The notes: a model not told the origin generated them from the sequence alone. A stretch of 64,000 bases of DNA from an uncultured Eubacterium sp. (GCA_945939115.1 CAMEVC010000002.1:62001-126000), one strand, 5' to 3'; shown: positions 16,063 to 24,535, numbered from the stretch's first letter. Numbers and translations: made by a program.

Positions 16063-16818
16063 CTATACAATTCTGATAATTTGTTCATATAAAAGTATCT
16101 CCTGTGCATTTACATTCCTATTATTATGGTAATGCCCGAAAAACCACTTTTTGAACTGTACACTCTGACGTATCTTTTCCAGATATTCATTCAAATAATC
16201 TCTCTTATACTTACCACCACCGATTAAAACTTGTGTGCTTGCTGCACAACAGTGAGACACTATAAAATCAACTTCATTTCCATGTGCTTGCAGGTTTGTA
16301 ATCCCTTCCAGCATCTCCTCTTCCGATGGTAATTCCTGCTCCCACCAGCTATAATGATTCACTCTGTATGACTTAAAATTTTCTTCCAACGCCATTCTCC
16401 TATTAAAAAAATCCGGATCATCATATTCTAAAATACCGCCGGATATGTCATGGCTTTTTGCTCCGCCAAAAGTAAATATCTTCTTCCCTGCAATTGTGAA
16501 CACCTGCCCCCTCATCAGATGTATCACAGACGGTCTGATTTTATGAACTTTTCCGCCATTCCATTCTTCTACAGGATAGCTGTAAAGCCTGTCAAAGTTT
16601 TCATGATTCCCATCTACAAACAATGTAGTAAATGGTTTACTTTCCAATTCATCAAGCATTTTTGTTTCCCATCCTCCGGATACTTCCTTATCCCATATTC
16701 CACCAAAATCACCACATATAATCATAAAATCTTCCTTTGTCATTTCCTTTTGATCCGGAAATAAGTCTATATCAAATTTCTCAAACTCCCCATGACAGTC
16801 GCCGGTTATGTATATCAT
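16063..16818 (-). CDS. Calcineurin-like metallophosphoesterase
   Basis: A complete 251-residue phosphoesterase with all metal motifs: GDCHG (6-10), GDFGG (36-40), GNHE (about 70-73), SHCC (about 188-191) and GHYH (about 226-229). It would hydrolyse phosphomono- or diesters in the cytoplasm; the substrate is unknown. It begins 14 bases after the XRE regulator gene on the same strand, so the two form a pair. It is distinct from the truncated phosphoesterase at 7746. Confidence 0.85.
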   Translation of the reverse strand: MIYITGDCHGEFEKFDIDLFPDQKEMTKEDFMIICGDFGGIWDKEVSGGWETKMLDELESKPFTTLFVDGNHENFDRLYSYPVEEWNGGKVHKIRPSVIHLMRGQVFTIAGKKIFTFGGAKSHDISGGILEYDDPDFFNRRMALEENFKSYRVNHYSWWEQELPSEEEMLEGITNLQAHGNEVDFIVSHCCAASTQVLIGGGKYKRDYLNEYLEKIRQSVQFKKWFFGHYHNNRNVNAQEILLYEQIIRIV

Positions 16819-16832
16819 CGGTTCATCTCCTT

Positions 16833-17162
16833 TTATGATTTTTTCTCTTTGGGCCTTTTCGTTGCCCGCTCACGCATCTTCAGATTAAGCTCTCTATATC
16901 TTCGCTTTTCTTCTTCATCTTCCCCCAGCAATTCAAGATCTTTCTCCATTCCAAGAGAGAACAATACTGCTGCATATGCACCAATCGAAACTGTACACAC
17001 ACCTTTCTCTATCGATGAAAGTGTATCTGCGCTAATACCGGCTCGCTCTGCCAAAAGCTCTGCCCGTATATTTCTACGTAGTCTTGCTCTCTTTATATTT
17101 GCCCCTACTTTTTCCAATGCCCGCTGTGTACTTGGCAAAAGGGTCACTGTTTTTCTAACCAT
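16833..17162 (-). CDS. XRE family regulator, HipB-like
   Basis: The preferred start is the ATG at 17162 (GAGG six bases upstream). The 109-residue protein has an XRE helix-turn-helix at about 20-75 (NIKRARLRRNIRAELLAERAGISADTLSSIEKG) and a charged C-terminus, split here as NIKRARLRRNIRAEL then LAERAGISADTLSSIEKG. Its closest pattern is the HipB-like antitoxin that normally precedes a hipA gene. Here the hipA position is taken by a phosphoesterase. The inverted repeats at 17192-17271 just upstream are candidate operators. Confidence 0.8.
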   Translation of the reverse strand: MVRKTVTLLPSTQRALEKVGANIKRARLRRNIRAELLAERAGISADTLSSIEKGVCTVSIGAYAAVLFSLGMEKDLELLGEDEEEKRRYRELNLKMRERATKRPKEKKS

Positions 17163-17191
17163 ATTCATCCTCTTTTCAAACTTTTTTCTCT

Positions 17192-17271
17192 AACACCTGA
17201 TATATTCGGTGTTATGCAATTTTCTTCTTGACTATTGATTCTGAATCTCATATTATTATCTCAAGAAGAAA
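17192..17271. promoter_or_regulatory. Two inverted repeats upstream of the XRE gene
   Basis: A 22-base palindrome with arms AACACC/GGTGTT and an ATATAT centre (17192-17213) lies 30 bases before the XRE start. Next to it TTTCTTCTTGA (17221-17231) and its exact complement (17261-17271) form an 11-base inverted repeat with a 29-base loop. The first suits an XRE dimer operator. The second could be a terminator for the gene ending at 17296 or another operator. Confidence 0.55.
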
Positions 17272-17295
17272 CGAGTTTTTGACTGAGTAAGGTCT

Positions 17296-17820
17296 TTATG
17301 GCTGGAAATGGGTACCCGTTTCTTTTTTTATATTCATAATGTCATATAAGTACATCTTTCCGTCTTCTGCATGTCTTACAACCATGATTACTTTAAAAAC
17401 GTTGTAATATTTTATTTCACCTTCTTCATCAAAAACCGGTAACGCAAATCTAGAATCATATCGATACCACCCATATTTTGCATCTCTTTTATGCTTTTCT
17501 TTGAAATTTTCCTTATGCGCCTTATTCGTAGCAATCTCTATCATTTCCGGTAACCCTTGAGTTGCATTTGCCTTCGCTTTTGCATTTGCCCCCTTTAGTG
17601 TATTCGTATAATTAGAATGAGCATATTCCTCCGGTAAATCCATACCTATGTACACCATATCTTCTGTACTTTCAATGATATGTGCTTCCCCAACATACTG
17701 CTTTAAATATCTCTCGACCTCATCCCAATCAATTGCCTGTCTTCCTTTGAATCGAATATCGTGGATAAACACTATCTTATTCCCTTTCAAATCTTCTACT
17801 ACATTTACCTTTCTTTGCAT
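17296..17820 (-). CDS. Conserved protein of unknown function, possible toxin
   Basis: The 174-residue protein has no name I can assign. It carries a motif-like core, EYAHSNYTNTLKG, then PEMIEIATNKAHKENFKEKH and GWYRYDSRFALPV, and ends NVFKVIMVVRH...LYDIMNIKKE. The histidine/lysine/arginine-rich core with a final beta strand pattern recalls barnase/EndoU/RelE-like nuclease domains seen at the end of phage polyvalent proteins; this is a weak inference. It follows an XRE gene by 81 bases, and its ribosome binding site is buried in a terminator-like hairpin, which is compatible with tight control of a harmful product. Confidence 0.55.
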   Translation of the reverse strand: MQRKVNVVEDLKGNKIVFIHDIRFKGRQAIDWDEVERYLKQYVGEAHIIESTEDMVYIGMDLPEEYAHSNYTNTLKGANAKAKANATQGLPEMIEIATNKAHKENFKEKHKRDAKYGWYRYDSRFALPVFDEEGEIKYYNVFKVIMVVRHAEDGKMYLYDIMNIKKETGTHFQP

Positions 17821-17868
17821 AAAAAAATCCTCCTACAAAATTTGATACTTTAATTCTGTAGGAAGATT
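17821..17868 (-). promoter_or_regulatory. Terminator-like hairpin that contains the ribosome binding site
   Basis: On the minus strand AATCTTCCTACA (17868-17857) pairs with TGTAGGAGGATT (17837-17826) through 12 base pairs including one G-T wobble. The 3' arm contains the GGAGG site of the gene starting at 17820, and seven T residues run into its ATG. The structure could both terminate transcription from the XRE gene and block translation of the next gene. Confidence 0.6.
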
Positions 17869-17901
17869 TTGATTTTGTCATTCAAGCTGTGCTTTAATTT
17901 T

Positions 17902-18240
17902 TTATGCAGCAATCAGCTCATTTAGTTTTTTATAGTATGAATACAGCCTTCTGTCTCTTGGATTTTCTATTATAACAATTTTTTGTGACAAGATTGATTT
18001 TCTATTTCCGCATATGATTGAATCAATCGGAATCTCAAACCACTGACTTAATGCATACAGATTGTCAATCGTTGGCATATTGATACCACTACACCAATTG
18101 TATACACTTTGCACACTTGTAAGGTTTAAATATTCTTTTATGTCTTTCGGCGTAATCCCGCGCTTGTCCATAATTCGGCGAAGATTAATACCGGTCTCTT
18201 TAAGGTTAATTGTAGGGAATGCATATTTCGATTTTTCCAT
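17902..18240 (-). CDS. XRE family helix-turn-helix regulator
   Basis: The 112-residue protein has a helix-turn-helix at about 15-70 (LRRIMDKRGITPKDIKEYL, SVQSVYNWCSGINMPTIDNL) and a short basic C-terminus with RRLYSYYKKLNELI. It begins after a TAGGAT ribosome binding site. It precedes the possible toxin gene at 17820 in the same direction. It is likely the regulator or antitoxin of that pair. Confidence 0.8.
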   Translation of the reverse strand: MEKSKYAFPTINLKETGINLRRIMDKRGITPKDIKEYLNLTSVQSVYNWCSGINMPTIDNLYALSQWFEIPIDSIICGNRKSILSQKIVIIENPRDRRLYSYYKKLNELIAA

Positions 18241-18337
18241 AGCTTATCCTATTCCACCCTTCTGTTATCTTCATTTACTTTTTTCTAAACTCACGTAGCA
18301 AGTCATTGTCCATCTTTCAAAATATCGACCTTTATTT

Positions 18338-18712
18338 TTAATAAAAATATCTATTCTGCAGCCATTTCACGCCGATATGGCATCCAATATATAGCACTAC
18401 TATAAGAATAACTGCCCATGTGGCAAATCCCGCCAACGACATTAACCATAACAAAAATGTATGTATACAATAAAAAATCAAATAAAGAAAACTACCTAAT
18501 GCCGGAGCACTTCCTCTATCATAATATAGACCAACTATAACAAATGTTATTCCATGCATAAATGGTTCTGCAACCCAATTCAATGCTTCAGGCGGAAGTG
18601 ACATCGATGTTTTTCCCATATTTACTACCAATCCATCTCCTAGTGCTTCAAATAGATTAGGAATATAAAATTGTCTTATCAAGATGCTAATTGCTGCCAT
18701 TAACTTATACAT
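18338..18712 (-). CDS. Small integral membrane protein of the island
   Basis: A 124-residue protein with at least three hydrophobic segments (about 48-66, 72-90 and 95-113) and a conserved-looking amphipathic start ending in NMGKTSMSLPPEAL. It starts after GGAGGG. Proteins with this look accompany conjugative elements in gut Firmicutes, but I cannot name the family or function. It lies between the XRE gene and the 219-residue protein, all on the minus strand. Confidence 0.55.
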   Translation of the reverse strand: MYKLMAAISILIRQFYIPNLFEALGDGLVVNMGKTSMSLPPEALNWVAEPFMHGITFVIVGLYYDRGSAPALGSFLYLIFYCIHTFLLWLMSLAGFATWAVILIVVLYIGCHIGVKWLQNRYFY

Positions 18713-18814
18713 AAACCCTCCTTACACATTTTTGCTAATTTATTACCTATCATTCAATTTCCCCTGCTAAAACAAAGGCATCTATCAATATTCCATAATT
18801 ACCTTCCAAATTCT

Positions 18815-19474
18815 CTATTTAACGATTCCTCTACCTTTTGTAATACTATAATTTTGCTTTCTCTTCTTTTCATATTCCATTATTGCATTAATTAACTTTT
18901 GTTTTAACTCTACCGGTATTGATGATTTTTCTATCATTGCAATATCTCCGCCTATTCCATTTTCTCTATATTCTTTCTCTTGTAAATCCAAGGACTCAAA
19001 TGCTTTGCTCTCCCAAAAGGATACTTCCTTTTCCTTCATATCCTCCCAGGAAATGCACTCCATTTCATACATCCACCCCTCTGTTACAATGACATTAGAT
19101 TTAACTACTTCATTTAACAATTCCGCATCTTTCTGCATCATATCAACACTTTTACTTAACGCTTCTTTTACGCATGCTTTATAAACCTCAAACATTTCTT
19201 CATCAAGATTATATGTATTAGTCAATGTAAAGCTCTCATTATCGTTCAATTGTTCTGGATTAATACATCTGGGCGATATTCCATAATTCGAATATGTTAC
19301 AAATGCCCTATGTACATCATCTTCTAAGTAATCCAATAATAAGTGCTTATAAAAGGCATTTAACGACATAGTCTCGGACGATAAAAAACCCGCCCCAGTA
19401 AGTGCCGCATAATACTTCTTTAATTTTTCTATATCCTTTTCATCCATTTTGATACTCAATACTTTATTCGCCAT
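18815..19474 (-). CDS. Hypothetical protein with ribbon-helix-helix-like N-terminus
   Basis: The 219-residue protein starts after GGGGAGG. Its first 50 residues (MANKVLSIKMDEKDIEKLKKY, split after KDIE) resemble a ribbon-helix-helix or mobilisation accessory fold, with a strand followed by helices. The rest is helical and acidic with WESKAFESLDLQEKEYREN and a basic tail. No catalytic motif is seen. It is the rightmost gene of the island, 75 bases from the promoter-side hairpin at 19563. Confidence 0.5.
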   Translation of the reverse strand: MANKVLSIKMDEKDIEKLKKYYAALTGAGFLSSETMSLNAFYKHLLLDYLEDDVHRAFVTYSNYGISPRCINPEQLNDNESFTLTNTYNLDEEMFEVYKACVKEALSKSVDMMQKDAELLNEVVKSNVIVTEGWMYEMECISWEDMKEKEVSFWESKAFESLDLQEKEYRENGIGGDIAMIEKSSIPVELKQKLINAIMEYEKKRKQNYSITKGRGIVK

Positions 19475-19562
19475 ATATTACCTCCCCAACAACGGTATGA
19501 CTTTATATTAGAGGTATTACCTTCCTAATGTCAATATATTTCTTACAAAAATTTTAATTATC

Positions 19563-19607
19563 AAAAATAGTCAAGTACGATTGACTAAATCATACTTGAC
19601 TATTTTT
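19563..19607. terminator. Long stem-loop at the proposed element end
   Basis: Perfect 15-base arms (19563-19577 and 19593-19607) starting AAAAATAG and ending CTATTTTT enclose an inner GATT/AATC pairing. It precedes the end repeat exactly as the shorter stem-loop does at 11603. The flanking A and T runs make it a bidirectional terminator candidate. Confidence 0.65.
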
Positions 19608-19614
19608 TCAACAA

Positions 19615-19740
19615 GCCACGTCACAGCCCCAAATCCTTAATTTTCTGGCTTAAATTTGGTATAAAAATCCTCTTCTAAACTCCCGTAACCCTTAATTTTC
19701 CTGCACTCTTCCAGGAAAGCAACTTCCTGCCGTGGCAAAC
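19615..19740. repeat. Element-end repeat, copy 2
   Basis: This is the partner of 11656-11780, aligned over about 125 bases with the same order of words: GCCACGTCACAGCCCC, GGTATAAAAATCC, TAAACTCCC, GAAAAGCAACTT or GGAAAGCAACTT, then the CHG core. The core copy here (19729-19737) is identical to the one in the phosphatase gene. Confidence 0.65.
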
Positions 19741-19758
19741 CATATGTACCTTTATCAT
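19729..19758 (-). pseudogene. Orphan 5' end of an LMW-PTP gene (site C)
   Basis: Read on the minus strand these bases encode MIKVHMVCHG, close to the phosphatase start MIKVLFICHG, then the frame passes into the element-end repeat (RKLLSWKSAG) and stops. To the right, the sequence upstream of the ATG aligns with the corresponding part of site B (a shared GCAAAAC...GGCAT...GG pattern). This is the best candidate for the original chromosomal start of the phosphatase gene, now cut off from its body at 7256. Confidence 0.6.
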
Positions 19759-20047
19759 AGTTTCTCCATGTTTTTCCCGGAAATGCCCTGTTTTGCAGGG
19801 AGCCGGTATTTTTGTGTAATACTCTGAAAATGCCTGCCACTAAGGATTTCCTTCACTAGAATATATTATCAATTTTAACATCAGATTCAATTACATAAAA
19901 GCAGTTCATTTTGCGATAACGTTCTGAAATGTCGTTGTAACGATATTTAATGTCATTTTCCGCAGAAGTTTCATTATTTAATAGCAATGTTATTATTATA
20001 ATAAGAGGATATCATTTGTCTTTTTAAACAATATTGATATACCATAT

Positions 20048-20070
20048 AAATGTACAGATGCTGTACATTT
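20048..20070. terminator. Stem-loop after copA
   Basis: AAATGTACA and TGTACATTT form a perfect 9-base stem with a GATGC loop, directly after the copA stop codon on the minus strand. Confidence 0.6.
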
Positions 20071-20072
20071 TA

Positions 20073-22601
20073 TTATTGAATATCTGTTACCTTATATCCC
20101 TGATCGGCAACAGCCTGCATAAGAACATCATCTGAAACACTTTTTTCAAGCGTTACGACAGCGGTTCCGGTCTTGTGACTGACCTCTGCCTGTGTCACGC
20201 CATCAAGTGCTTCGAGAGCTTTTTTTGTGTGCATTTCACAATGTCCACACATCATACCTTCGATTTTCAGTGTCTTTGTCATAGTTTCTGTCTCCTTTTT
20301 TGTTGTGATTTTAGTTTTATTTTTGATTTTATAATTCCATTTGGAATCATACATCCGAAAGAAATTCAACCGCAGTGCATTAGTGACTACACTAAAACTT
20401 GACAAGCTCATGGCTGCCGCTGCGAACATTGGATTTAACTGCCACCCCAGAATACTGATAAACGCCCCCGCCGCTAATGGAATACCGATAATGTTGTAGA
20501 TAAATGCCCAAAACAGATTCTCGTGAATATTACGCAAAGTTGCATGGCTTAGGCGTATAGCTGCAGGTACATCAGACAGGCAGCCCTTCATCAACACCAC
20601 ATCTGCTGCATCAATTGCAACATCTGCACCTGCACCAATGGCAATGCCGATATCAGCACTTGTCAGTGCAGGAGCGTCATTGATGCCATCACCGACCATA
20701 ATGACCTTTCCTTTTTGCTGCAATTTACGGATCACACTTTCCTTGCCATCAGGAAGTACACCGGCAATTACTTCGTCCACACCGGCCTTCGTCCCGATAG
20801 CTTTAGCCGTGCGTTCATTATCACCGGTCAGCATTACAACATGAATACCCATATCCTGCATTTCTTTAACTGCCTGAGGGCTGTCCTCCTTGATAGTATC
20901 TGCAACAGCAATAATACCGTAAAGTTCACCATCACAGGCAAAAAGCAACGGTGTTTTTCCTTCTTCCGAAAGATTCTCTGACATTACATTTATCTCATCA
21001 GTCAGTTGGATTTGTTCACTGATAAATTTATAACTTCCACCATACATAGGTGTGCCATTAAGCGTTGCCTCAATCCCATTTCCGGGCAATGCATGGAAAT
21101 TCTCAACCTCAGCTGCCGACAGCCCGTCCTGCTCAGCACGTTTCGTGATTGCTCTTGCCAGTGGATGTTCGCTTTTCTTCTCCAGTGCATAAGCAACTGC
21201 CAAAAGCTCTCTATCACTTCTGCCGTTTACCGGAATCATATCCGTAACCTTAGGTTCTCCCTGTGTAATAGTTCCGGTTTTATCCAGTGCCACAATCTGT
21301 GTTTTTCCGGTTTCCTCTAAAGATACAGCCGTCTTAAAGAGTATACCGTTTTTGGCTCCCATTCCGTTGCCGACCATAATGGCAACAGGTGTAGCAAGAC
21401 CAAGTGCACAAGGACAACTAATAACTAACACAGAAATTCCTCTTGCCAGGGCAAAACCCATTGTATGACCGGTGACAAGCCATGTGATAACGGTTATCAC
21501 CGCAATTATGATAACAGCAGGAACAAATACACCGGAAACCTTGTCTGCAACTTTTGCAATGGGTGCTTTTGTTGCAGCAGCATCACTTACCATCTGAATA
21601 ATCTGAGAAAGAGTAGTGTCCTCACCGACTCTTGTAGCTTCACAACGAATAAAGCCTGATTGATTCAGCGTTCCTGCAGAAACCGTGCTTCCTTCTTCTT
21701 TATCAACCGGAATACTTTCGCCCGTCAGGGTAGATTCATCTACTGAGCTGTTTCCTTCTAGGACGGTTCCGTCCACAGGGATATTTTCACCAGGACGCAC
21801 AACAAAGATATCACCCTTTGCCACCTGCTCAATCGGCACAATACTTTCCATGCCATCCCGAAGCAGCGTAGCTGTCTTTGGAGCCAGCTTCATCAAGCCT
21901 TTCAGGGCATCGGTTGTTTTTCCTTTTGAACGCGCCTCAAGCATTTTCCCAAGAGTTATCAGCGTCAGAATCGTAGCAGCAGATTCAAAATAAAACTCAT
22001 GCATATACGACATCACTGCATCTGCGTTACCTTTCACCTGTGCATCAGTCATAGCAAACAGTGCAAATGTACTGTAGACGAAAGCTGCCGCAGAACCTAA
22101 TGCAACCAATGCATCCATATTCGGAGCATGGTGCCACAAGCTCTTAAAACCGCTGATAAAAAACTTCTGATTGATGACCATGATAGCAATCGTCAACAAT
22201 AGCTGCAAAAGCCCCATTGCCACATGGTTGTCAACGAAAAACGGTGGCAGCGGCCAGCCCCACATCATATGCCCCATGGAAACATACATAAGTATTATCC
22301 AAAATCCCAGAGAGGTAATTAACCTTTTTTTTAAAACGGGAGTTTCCTTATCCTTCAATGCATCCTCATCAGAGGATAAATGTGTAGTTTGCCCTTTATT
22401 TCCATTTTTCAGAGATGCTTCATATCCTGCATCACGAACCGCAGCTATGATTTCCTCAGCAGATGCTGTTCCCTCCACGCCCATGGAATTGGTCAACAGG
22501 CTCACCGAACAGGAAGTAACTCCTTTCACACCTGATACCGCTTTTTCCACACGGGCAGTGCAGGCAGCACAGCTCATACCGGTTACTGTATATTGTTCCA
22601 T
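20073..22601 (-). CDS. copA: Copper-exporting P1B-type ATPase with C-terminal CopZ-like domain
   Basis: An 842-residue P-type ATPase. It has an N-terminal heavy-metal domain ([12 protein letters not shown], residues 8-19), eight expected membrane helices, the CPC metal site ([11 protein letters not shown] near 393), the phosphorylation motif DKTGT near 441, and the hinge [10 protein letters not shown] near 640. These signatures fit Cu(I) export. A second heavy-metal domain ([10 protein letters not shown]) forms the last 69 residues after a charged linker ([14 protein letters not shown]). An ATG at 20282 with an AAGGAG site nine bases upstream may also release this domain as a free CopZ-like chaperone. 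csoR is the upstream gene. Confidence 0.95.
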   Translation of the reverse strand: MEQYTVTGMSCAACTARVEKAVSGVKGVTSCSVSLLTNSMGVEGTASAEEIIAAVRDAGYEASLKNGNKGQTTHLSSDEDALKDKETPVLKKRLITSLGFWIILMYVSMGHMMWGWPLPPFFVDNHVAMGLLQLLLTIAIMVINQKFFISGFKSLWHHAPNMDALVALGSAAAFVYSTFALFAMTDAQVKGNADAVMSYMHEFYFESAATILTLITLGKMLEARSKGKTTDALKGLMKLAPKTATLLRDGMESIVPIEQVAKGDIFVVRPGENIPVDGTVLEGNSSVDESTLTGESIPVDKEEGSTVSAGTLNQSGFIRCEATRVGEDTTLSQIIQMVSDAAATKAPIAKVADKVSGVFVPAVIIIAVITVITWLVTGHTMGFALARGISVLVISCPCALGLATPVAIMVGNGMGAKNGILFKTAVSLEETGKTQIVALDKTGTITQGEPKVTDMIPVNGRSDRELLAVAYALEKKSEHPLARAITKRAEQDGLSAAEVENFHALPGNGIEATLNGTPMYGGSYKFISEQIQLTDEINVMSENLSEEGKTPLLFACDGELYGIIAVADTIKEDSPQAVKEMQDMGIHVVMLTGDNERTAKAIGTKAGVDEVIAGVLPDGKESVIRKLQQKGKVIMVGDGINDAPALTSADIGIAIGAGADVAIDAADVVLMKGCLSDVPAAIRLSHATLRNIHENLFWAFIYNIIGIPLAAGAFISILGWQLNPMFAAAAMSLSSFSVVTNALRLNFFRMYDSKWNYKIKNKTKITTKKETETMTKTLKIEGMMCGHCEMHTKKALEALDGVTQAEVSHKTGTAVVTLEKSVSDDVLMQAVADQGYKVTDIQ
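20280..20296 (-). promoter_or_regulatory. Internal ribosome binding site and start codon within copA
   Basis: On the minus strand AAGGAG is followed nine bases later by an in-frame ATG (20282) that begins the 69-residue CopZ-like domain. The spacing is normal for a working start, so the domain may be made both as part of CopA and on its own. Confidence 0.55.
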
Positions 22602-22615
22602 AATTTCACTTCCTT

Positions 22616-22924
22616 CTATTTCATAAGTTTTTGCAGAGTAGCAACTAACTCATCGATTACTTCATCCTTACCCTCGCGGATATCTCTGGCAACACAGCCT
22701 TTGATGTGATGTGCAAGCAATTCCTTGTTAAAAGCATTGACCGCGGCGTTCACAGCGGCAGATTGCACCAATATATCCGCACAATAAGCATCTTTTTCCA
22801 CCATCCCCCGAATCCCGCGAATCTGCCCTTCAATCCGGTTCAGACGATGTATCAGTTTCTTTCGTTCTTCCTCTGTGCGGACTGTCGTTTTTTCACAGCA
22901 TCCGCATTTTTCCTTATCTTGCAT
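22616..22924 (-). CDS. csoR: CsoR-type copper-sensing repressor
   Basis: The start is set at the ATG at 22924, eight bases after GGAG; the longer frame to 22996 reads through the operators. The 102-residue protein has the DUF156/CsoR fold: [17 protein letters not shown], a cysteine in YCADIL, and HHIKGC. The C-H-C copper ligand set (C in YCADIL, H and C in HHIKGC) is present. An extra N-terminal CGCCEK motif could bind metal too. It should repress the csoR-copA operon until Cu(I) binds. copA begins 14 bases downstream. Confidence 0.92.
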   Translation of the reverse strand: MQDKEKCGCCEKTTVRTEEERKKLIHRLNRIEGQIRGIRGMVEKDAYCADILVQSAAVNAAVNAFNKELLAHHIKGCVARDIREGKDEVIDELVATLQKLMK

Positions 22925-22941
22925 TATATTTTCTCCTTCAC

Positions 22942-22988
22942 AAATACCCCCGTAGGGTATTTGTATTATATACCCCGTCTGGGTATAT
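22942..22988. promoter_or_regulatory. Pair of CsoR operators
   Basis: Two palindromes lie directly upstream of csoR: AAATACCC/GGGTATTT (22942-22962) and ATATACCC/GGGTATAT (22968-22988). Both have the TACCC...GGGTA symmetry known for CsoR binding sites, with perfect 8-base arms and 5-base centres. They probably overlap the promoter of the csoR-copA operon. Confidence 0.85.
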
Positions 22989-23063
22989 GTCAACAAAAAT
23001 CGTACGCCGCAGGGCGCACATTAAAAAACGGCAGTCTGATTTTTCAAACCGCCGAAATATATT

Positions 23064-23228
23064 TTATTTTCTGACCGAGCAAGCCTTTTTTATTGCCATA
23101 ACTGCAATGGATACCATAGCTCCATTGACTTTTCTGGCATTTGCACTGTCACTTTCCGCCACACAATGAGCGTAGGCAATCTTCTCCATCTCTTCGAAGT
23201 CAGTCGATATCTCTCCAAGCAGCGACAT
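23064..23228 (-). pseudogene. Short unknown frame, probably the 3' end of a lost gene
   Basis: A 54-residue frame (MSLLGEISTDFEEMEKIAYAH, split after EKIA; ends AIKKACSVRK) has plausible coding composition but no ribosome binding site, and the same frame continues a few codons upstream (VSDNYAT) before a stop. It is most likely the remains of a larger gene between csoR and the diguanylate cyclase. I do not recognise the family. Confidence 0.4.
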
Positions 23229-23295
23229 ACTGGTCGCATAATTATCAGATACCTATTTATTATCTAATTCAATAAAGTTATAAAGATTATCATCC

Positions 23296-24435
23296 TCAAG
23301 GCTTCCTGTAATTACTTCCCTCTTTCTCCTGCTTTTTGTTCTTGTACATCTTTTCATCCGCCTCTTTAACTATACTGCGTATATCCATTCCCTTGCCCTC
23401 TGCCATTCCGGCTGCACAAGATATATGAATATCATCCTGAACATTAAATGCAGCTATCTTATCCTTAGCAGACTTAATAATGTTCTCCGCCTCATCTTCC
23501 CCTGGCTCATCAATAATAAGCAGGAATTCATCTCCTCCTATTCTGTACACACGACACCTGTCATCAGAAAATTCGTACAAAGCAGAGGAAAGCTTCTCTA
23601 TCGCCATGTCACCCACAGCATGTCCGTACTTATCATTAAAATACTTCAGGTTATTAATATCCCAGAATATTACTGCAATCCTGTTCATGGAAGGATAATA
23701 ACTGTTTGCCATCTCTTCATACTTATTCTTATTGAAAACCTTGGTCTTATAATCTGTTTCTTTCTGATATGTAAGCTGGACTATCCTCAATGCATCTTCA
23801 TTACTGCTCACCATTGCATACTGCAAAATTATAGAGAAAACAAATAATATTATGCATCTCGGAAACACTTCAAACCCCAATATAAGAAGAATCATACTGT
23901 GGGTATTGAGCGGAACTGTAAGAGCATTGTCCACAACATAATCCATATACCATGCCCTTACATGCTGGCTCTTAAGAAGAATATTCAAGTCACACAGTCC
24001 GAAATAAAAGCTTAAAAACGAGCTTATCGCCATGGTTACCATGTTAACAACATATGTAAACCATAATATGTCTTTCCTTCTATATAATACAGCCAATAAT
24101 AACGGTACCACAAAAACCAGAGTTGCATGGTAAGATAATGCCGCAAAAATAATACCTGACGCAATACATATCAGTGTCATCATGTAGAACTTAATCCACT
24201 TTTCAGACAAATCTTTCCTAAAATATATGTACAGTGACGGAACAAACAGCACGACTGTAGAGGCAAATGCAACCGTAATCAGCCTCATATCTACTTCAAA
24301 AAAGCCGAATGCGGTAAGCAGCCAGATTGCAGTAACTCCAATAAGAAACCAGAAGAATCCCTTTAAAGTATATTTGTTTGATTTAATCTCCTGATATCTC
24401 AGTTCTTCACTGTATTTCTCTTTGAAATTATCCAT
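23296..24435 (-). CDS. Membrane diguanylate cyclase (GGDEF)
   Basis: The ATG at 24435 is preferred (AAGGG eight bases upstream). The 379-residue protein has about six membrane helices in residues 25-215 followed by a GGDEF domain. The domain has FWDINNLKYFNDKYGH (metal-binding Asp) and an exact RIGGDEF catalytic motif near residue 302. The RxxD inhibitory site expected five residues before GGDEF is absent (DDRCRVYRI). It would make cyclic di-GMP in response to an unknown membrane signal. It diverges from the MBOAT operon. With the HD-GYP gene at 39473, both synthesis and breakdown of c-di-GMP are encoded in the window. Confidence 0.9.
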   Translation of the reverse strand: MDNFKEKYSEELRYQEIKSNKYTLKGFFWFLIGVTAIWLLTAFGFFEVDMRLITVAFASTVVLFVPSLYIYFRKDLSEKWIKFYMMTLICIASGIIFAALSYHATLVFVVPLLLAVLYRRKDILWFTYVVNMVTMAISSFLSFYFGLCDLNILLKSQHVRAWYMDYVVDNALTVPLNTHSMILLILGFEVFPRCIILFVFSIILQYAMVSSNEDALRIVQLTYQKETDYKTKVFNKNKYEEMANSYYPSMNRIAVIFWDINNLKYFNDKYGHAVGDMAIEKLSSALYEFSDDRCRVYRIGGDEFLLIIDEPGEDEAENIIKSAKDKIAAFNVQDDIHISCAAGMAEGKGMDIRSIVKEADEKMYKNKKQEKEGSNYRKP

Positions 24436-24535
24436 GCCCATATCCCTTTTCACCGTCCGACAACTTTATACAGATTTTAACATATTTCTACTCAAATGCA
24501 AACTAAACAGTAAGACAAATAATTTTTATAATTTC

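Larger units (their letters stand above)
19475..20072. other. Right boundary of the island, no gene
   Basis: The stretch holds the upstream region of the hypothetical gene, a long stem-loop (19563-19607), the second copy of the element-end repeat (19615-19740), the orphan LMW-PTP start (site C) and about 60 bases resembling the end of a gene upstream of the phosphatase. Beyond 19860 it is AT-rich with nothing recognisable until the copA terminator (20048). A 67-residue frame at 19637-19840 crosses these parts and is not a gene. Confidence 0.6.

Noticed and set aside
7694-19728. An integrase or transposase gene within the island
   Set aside because: None of the intact proteins has tyrosine or serine recombinase, DDE or relaxase motifs, so mobility can only be inferred from the sites.
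19637-19840. A 67-residue minus-strand frame taken as a gene
   Set aside because: It runs across the boundary between the remains of the phosphatase upstream region and the element-end repeat, in a different frame from the phosphatase start.
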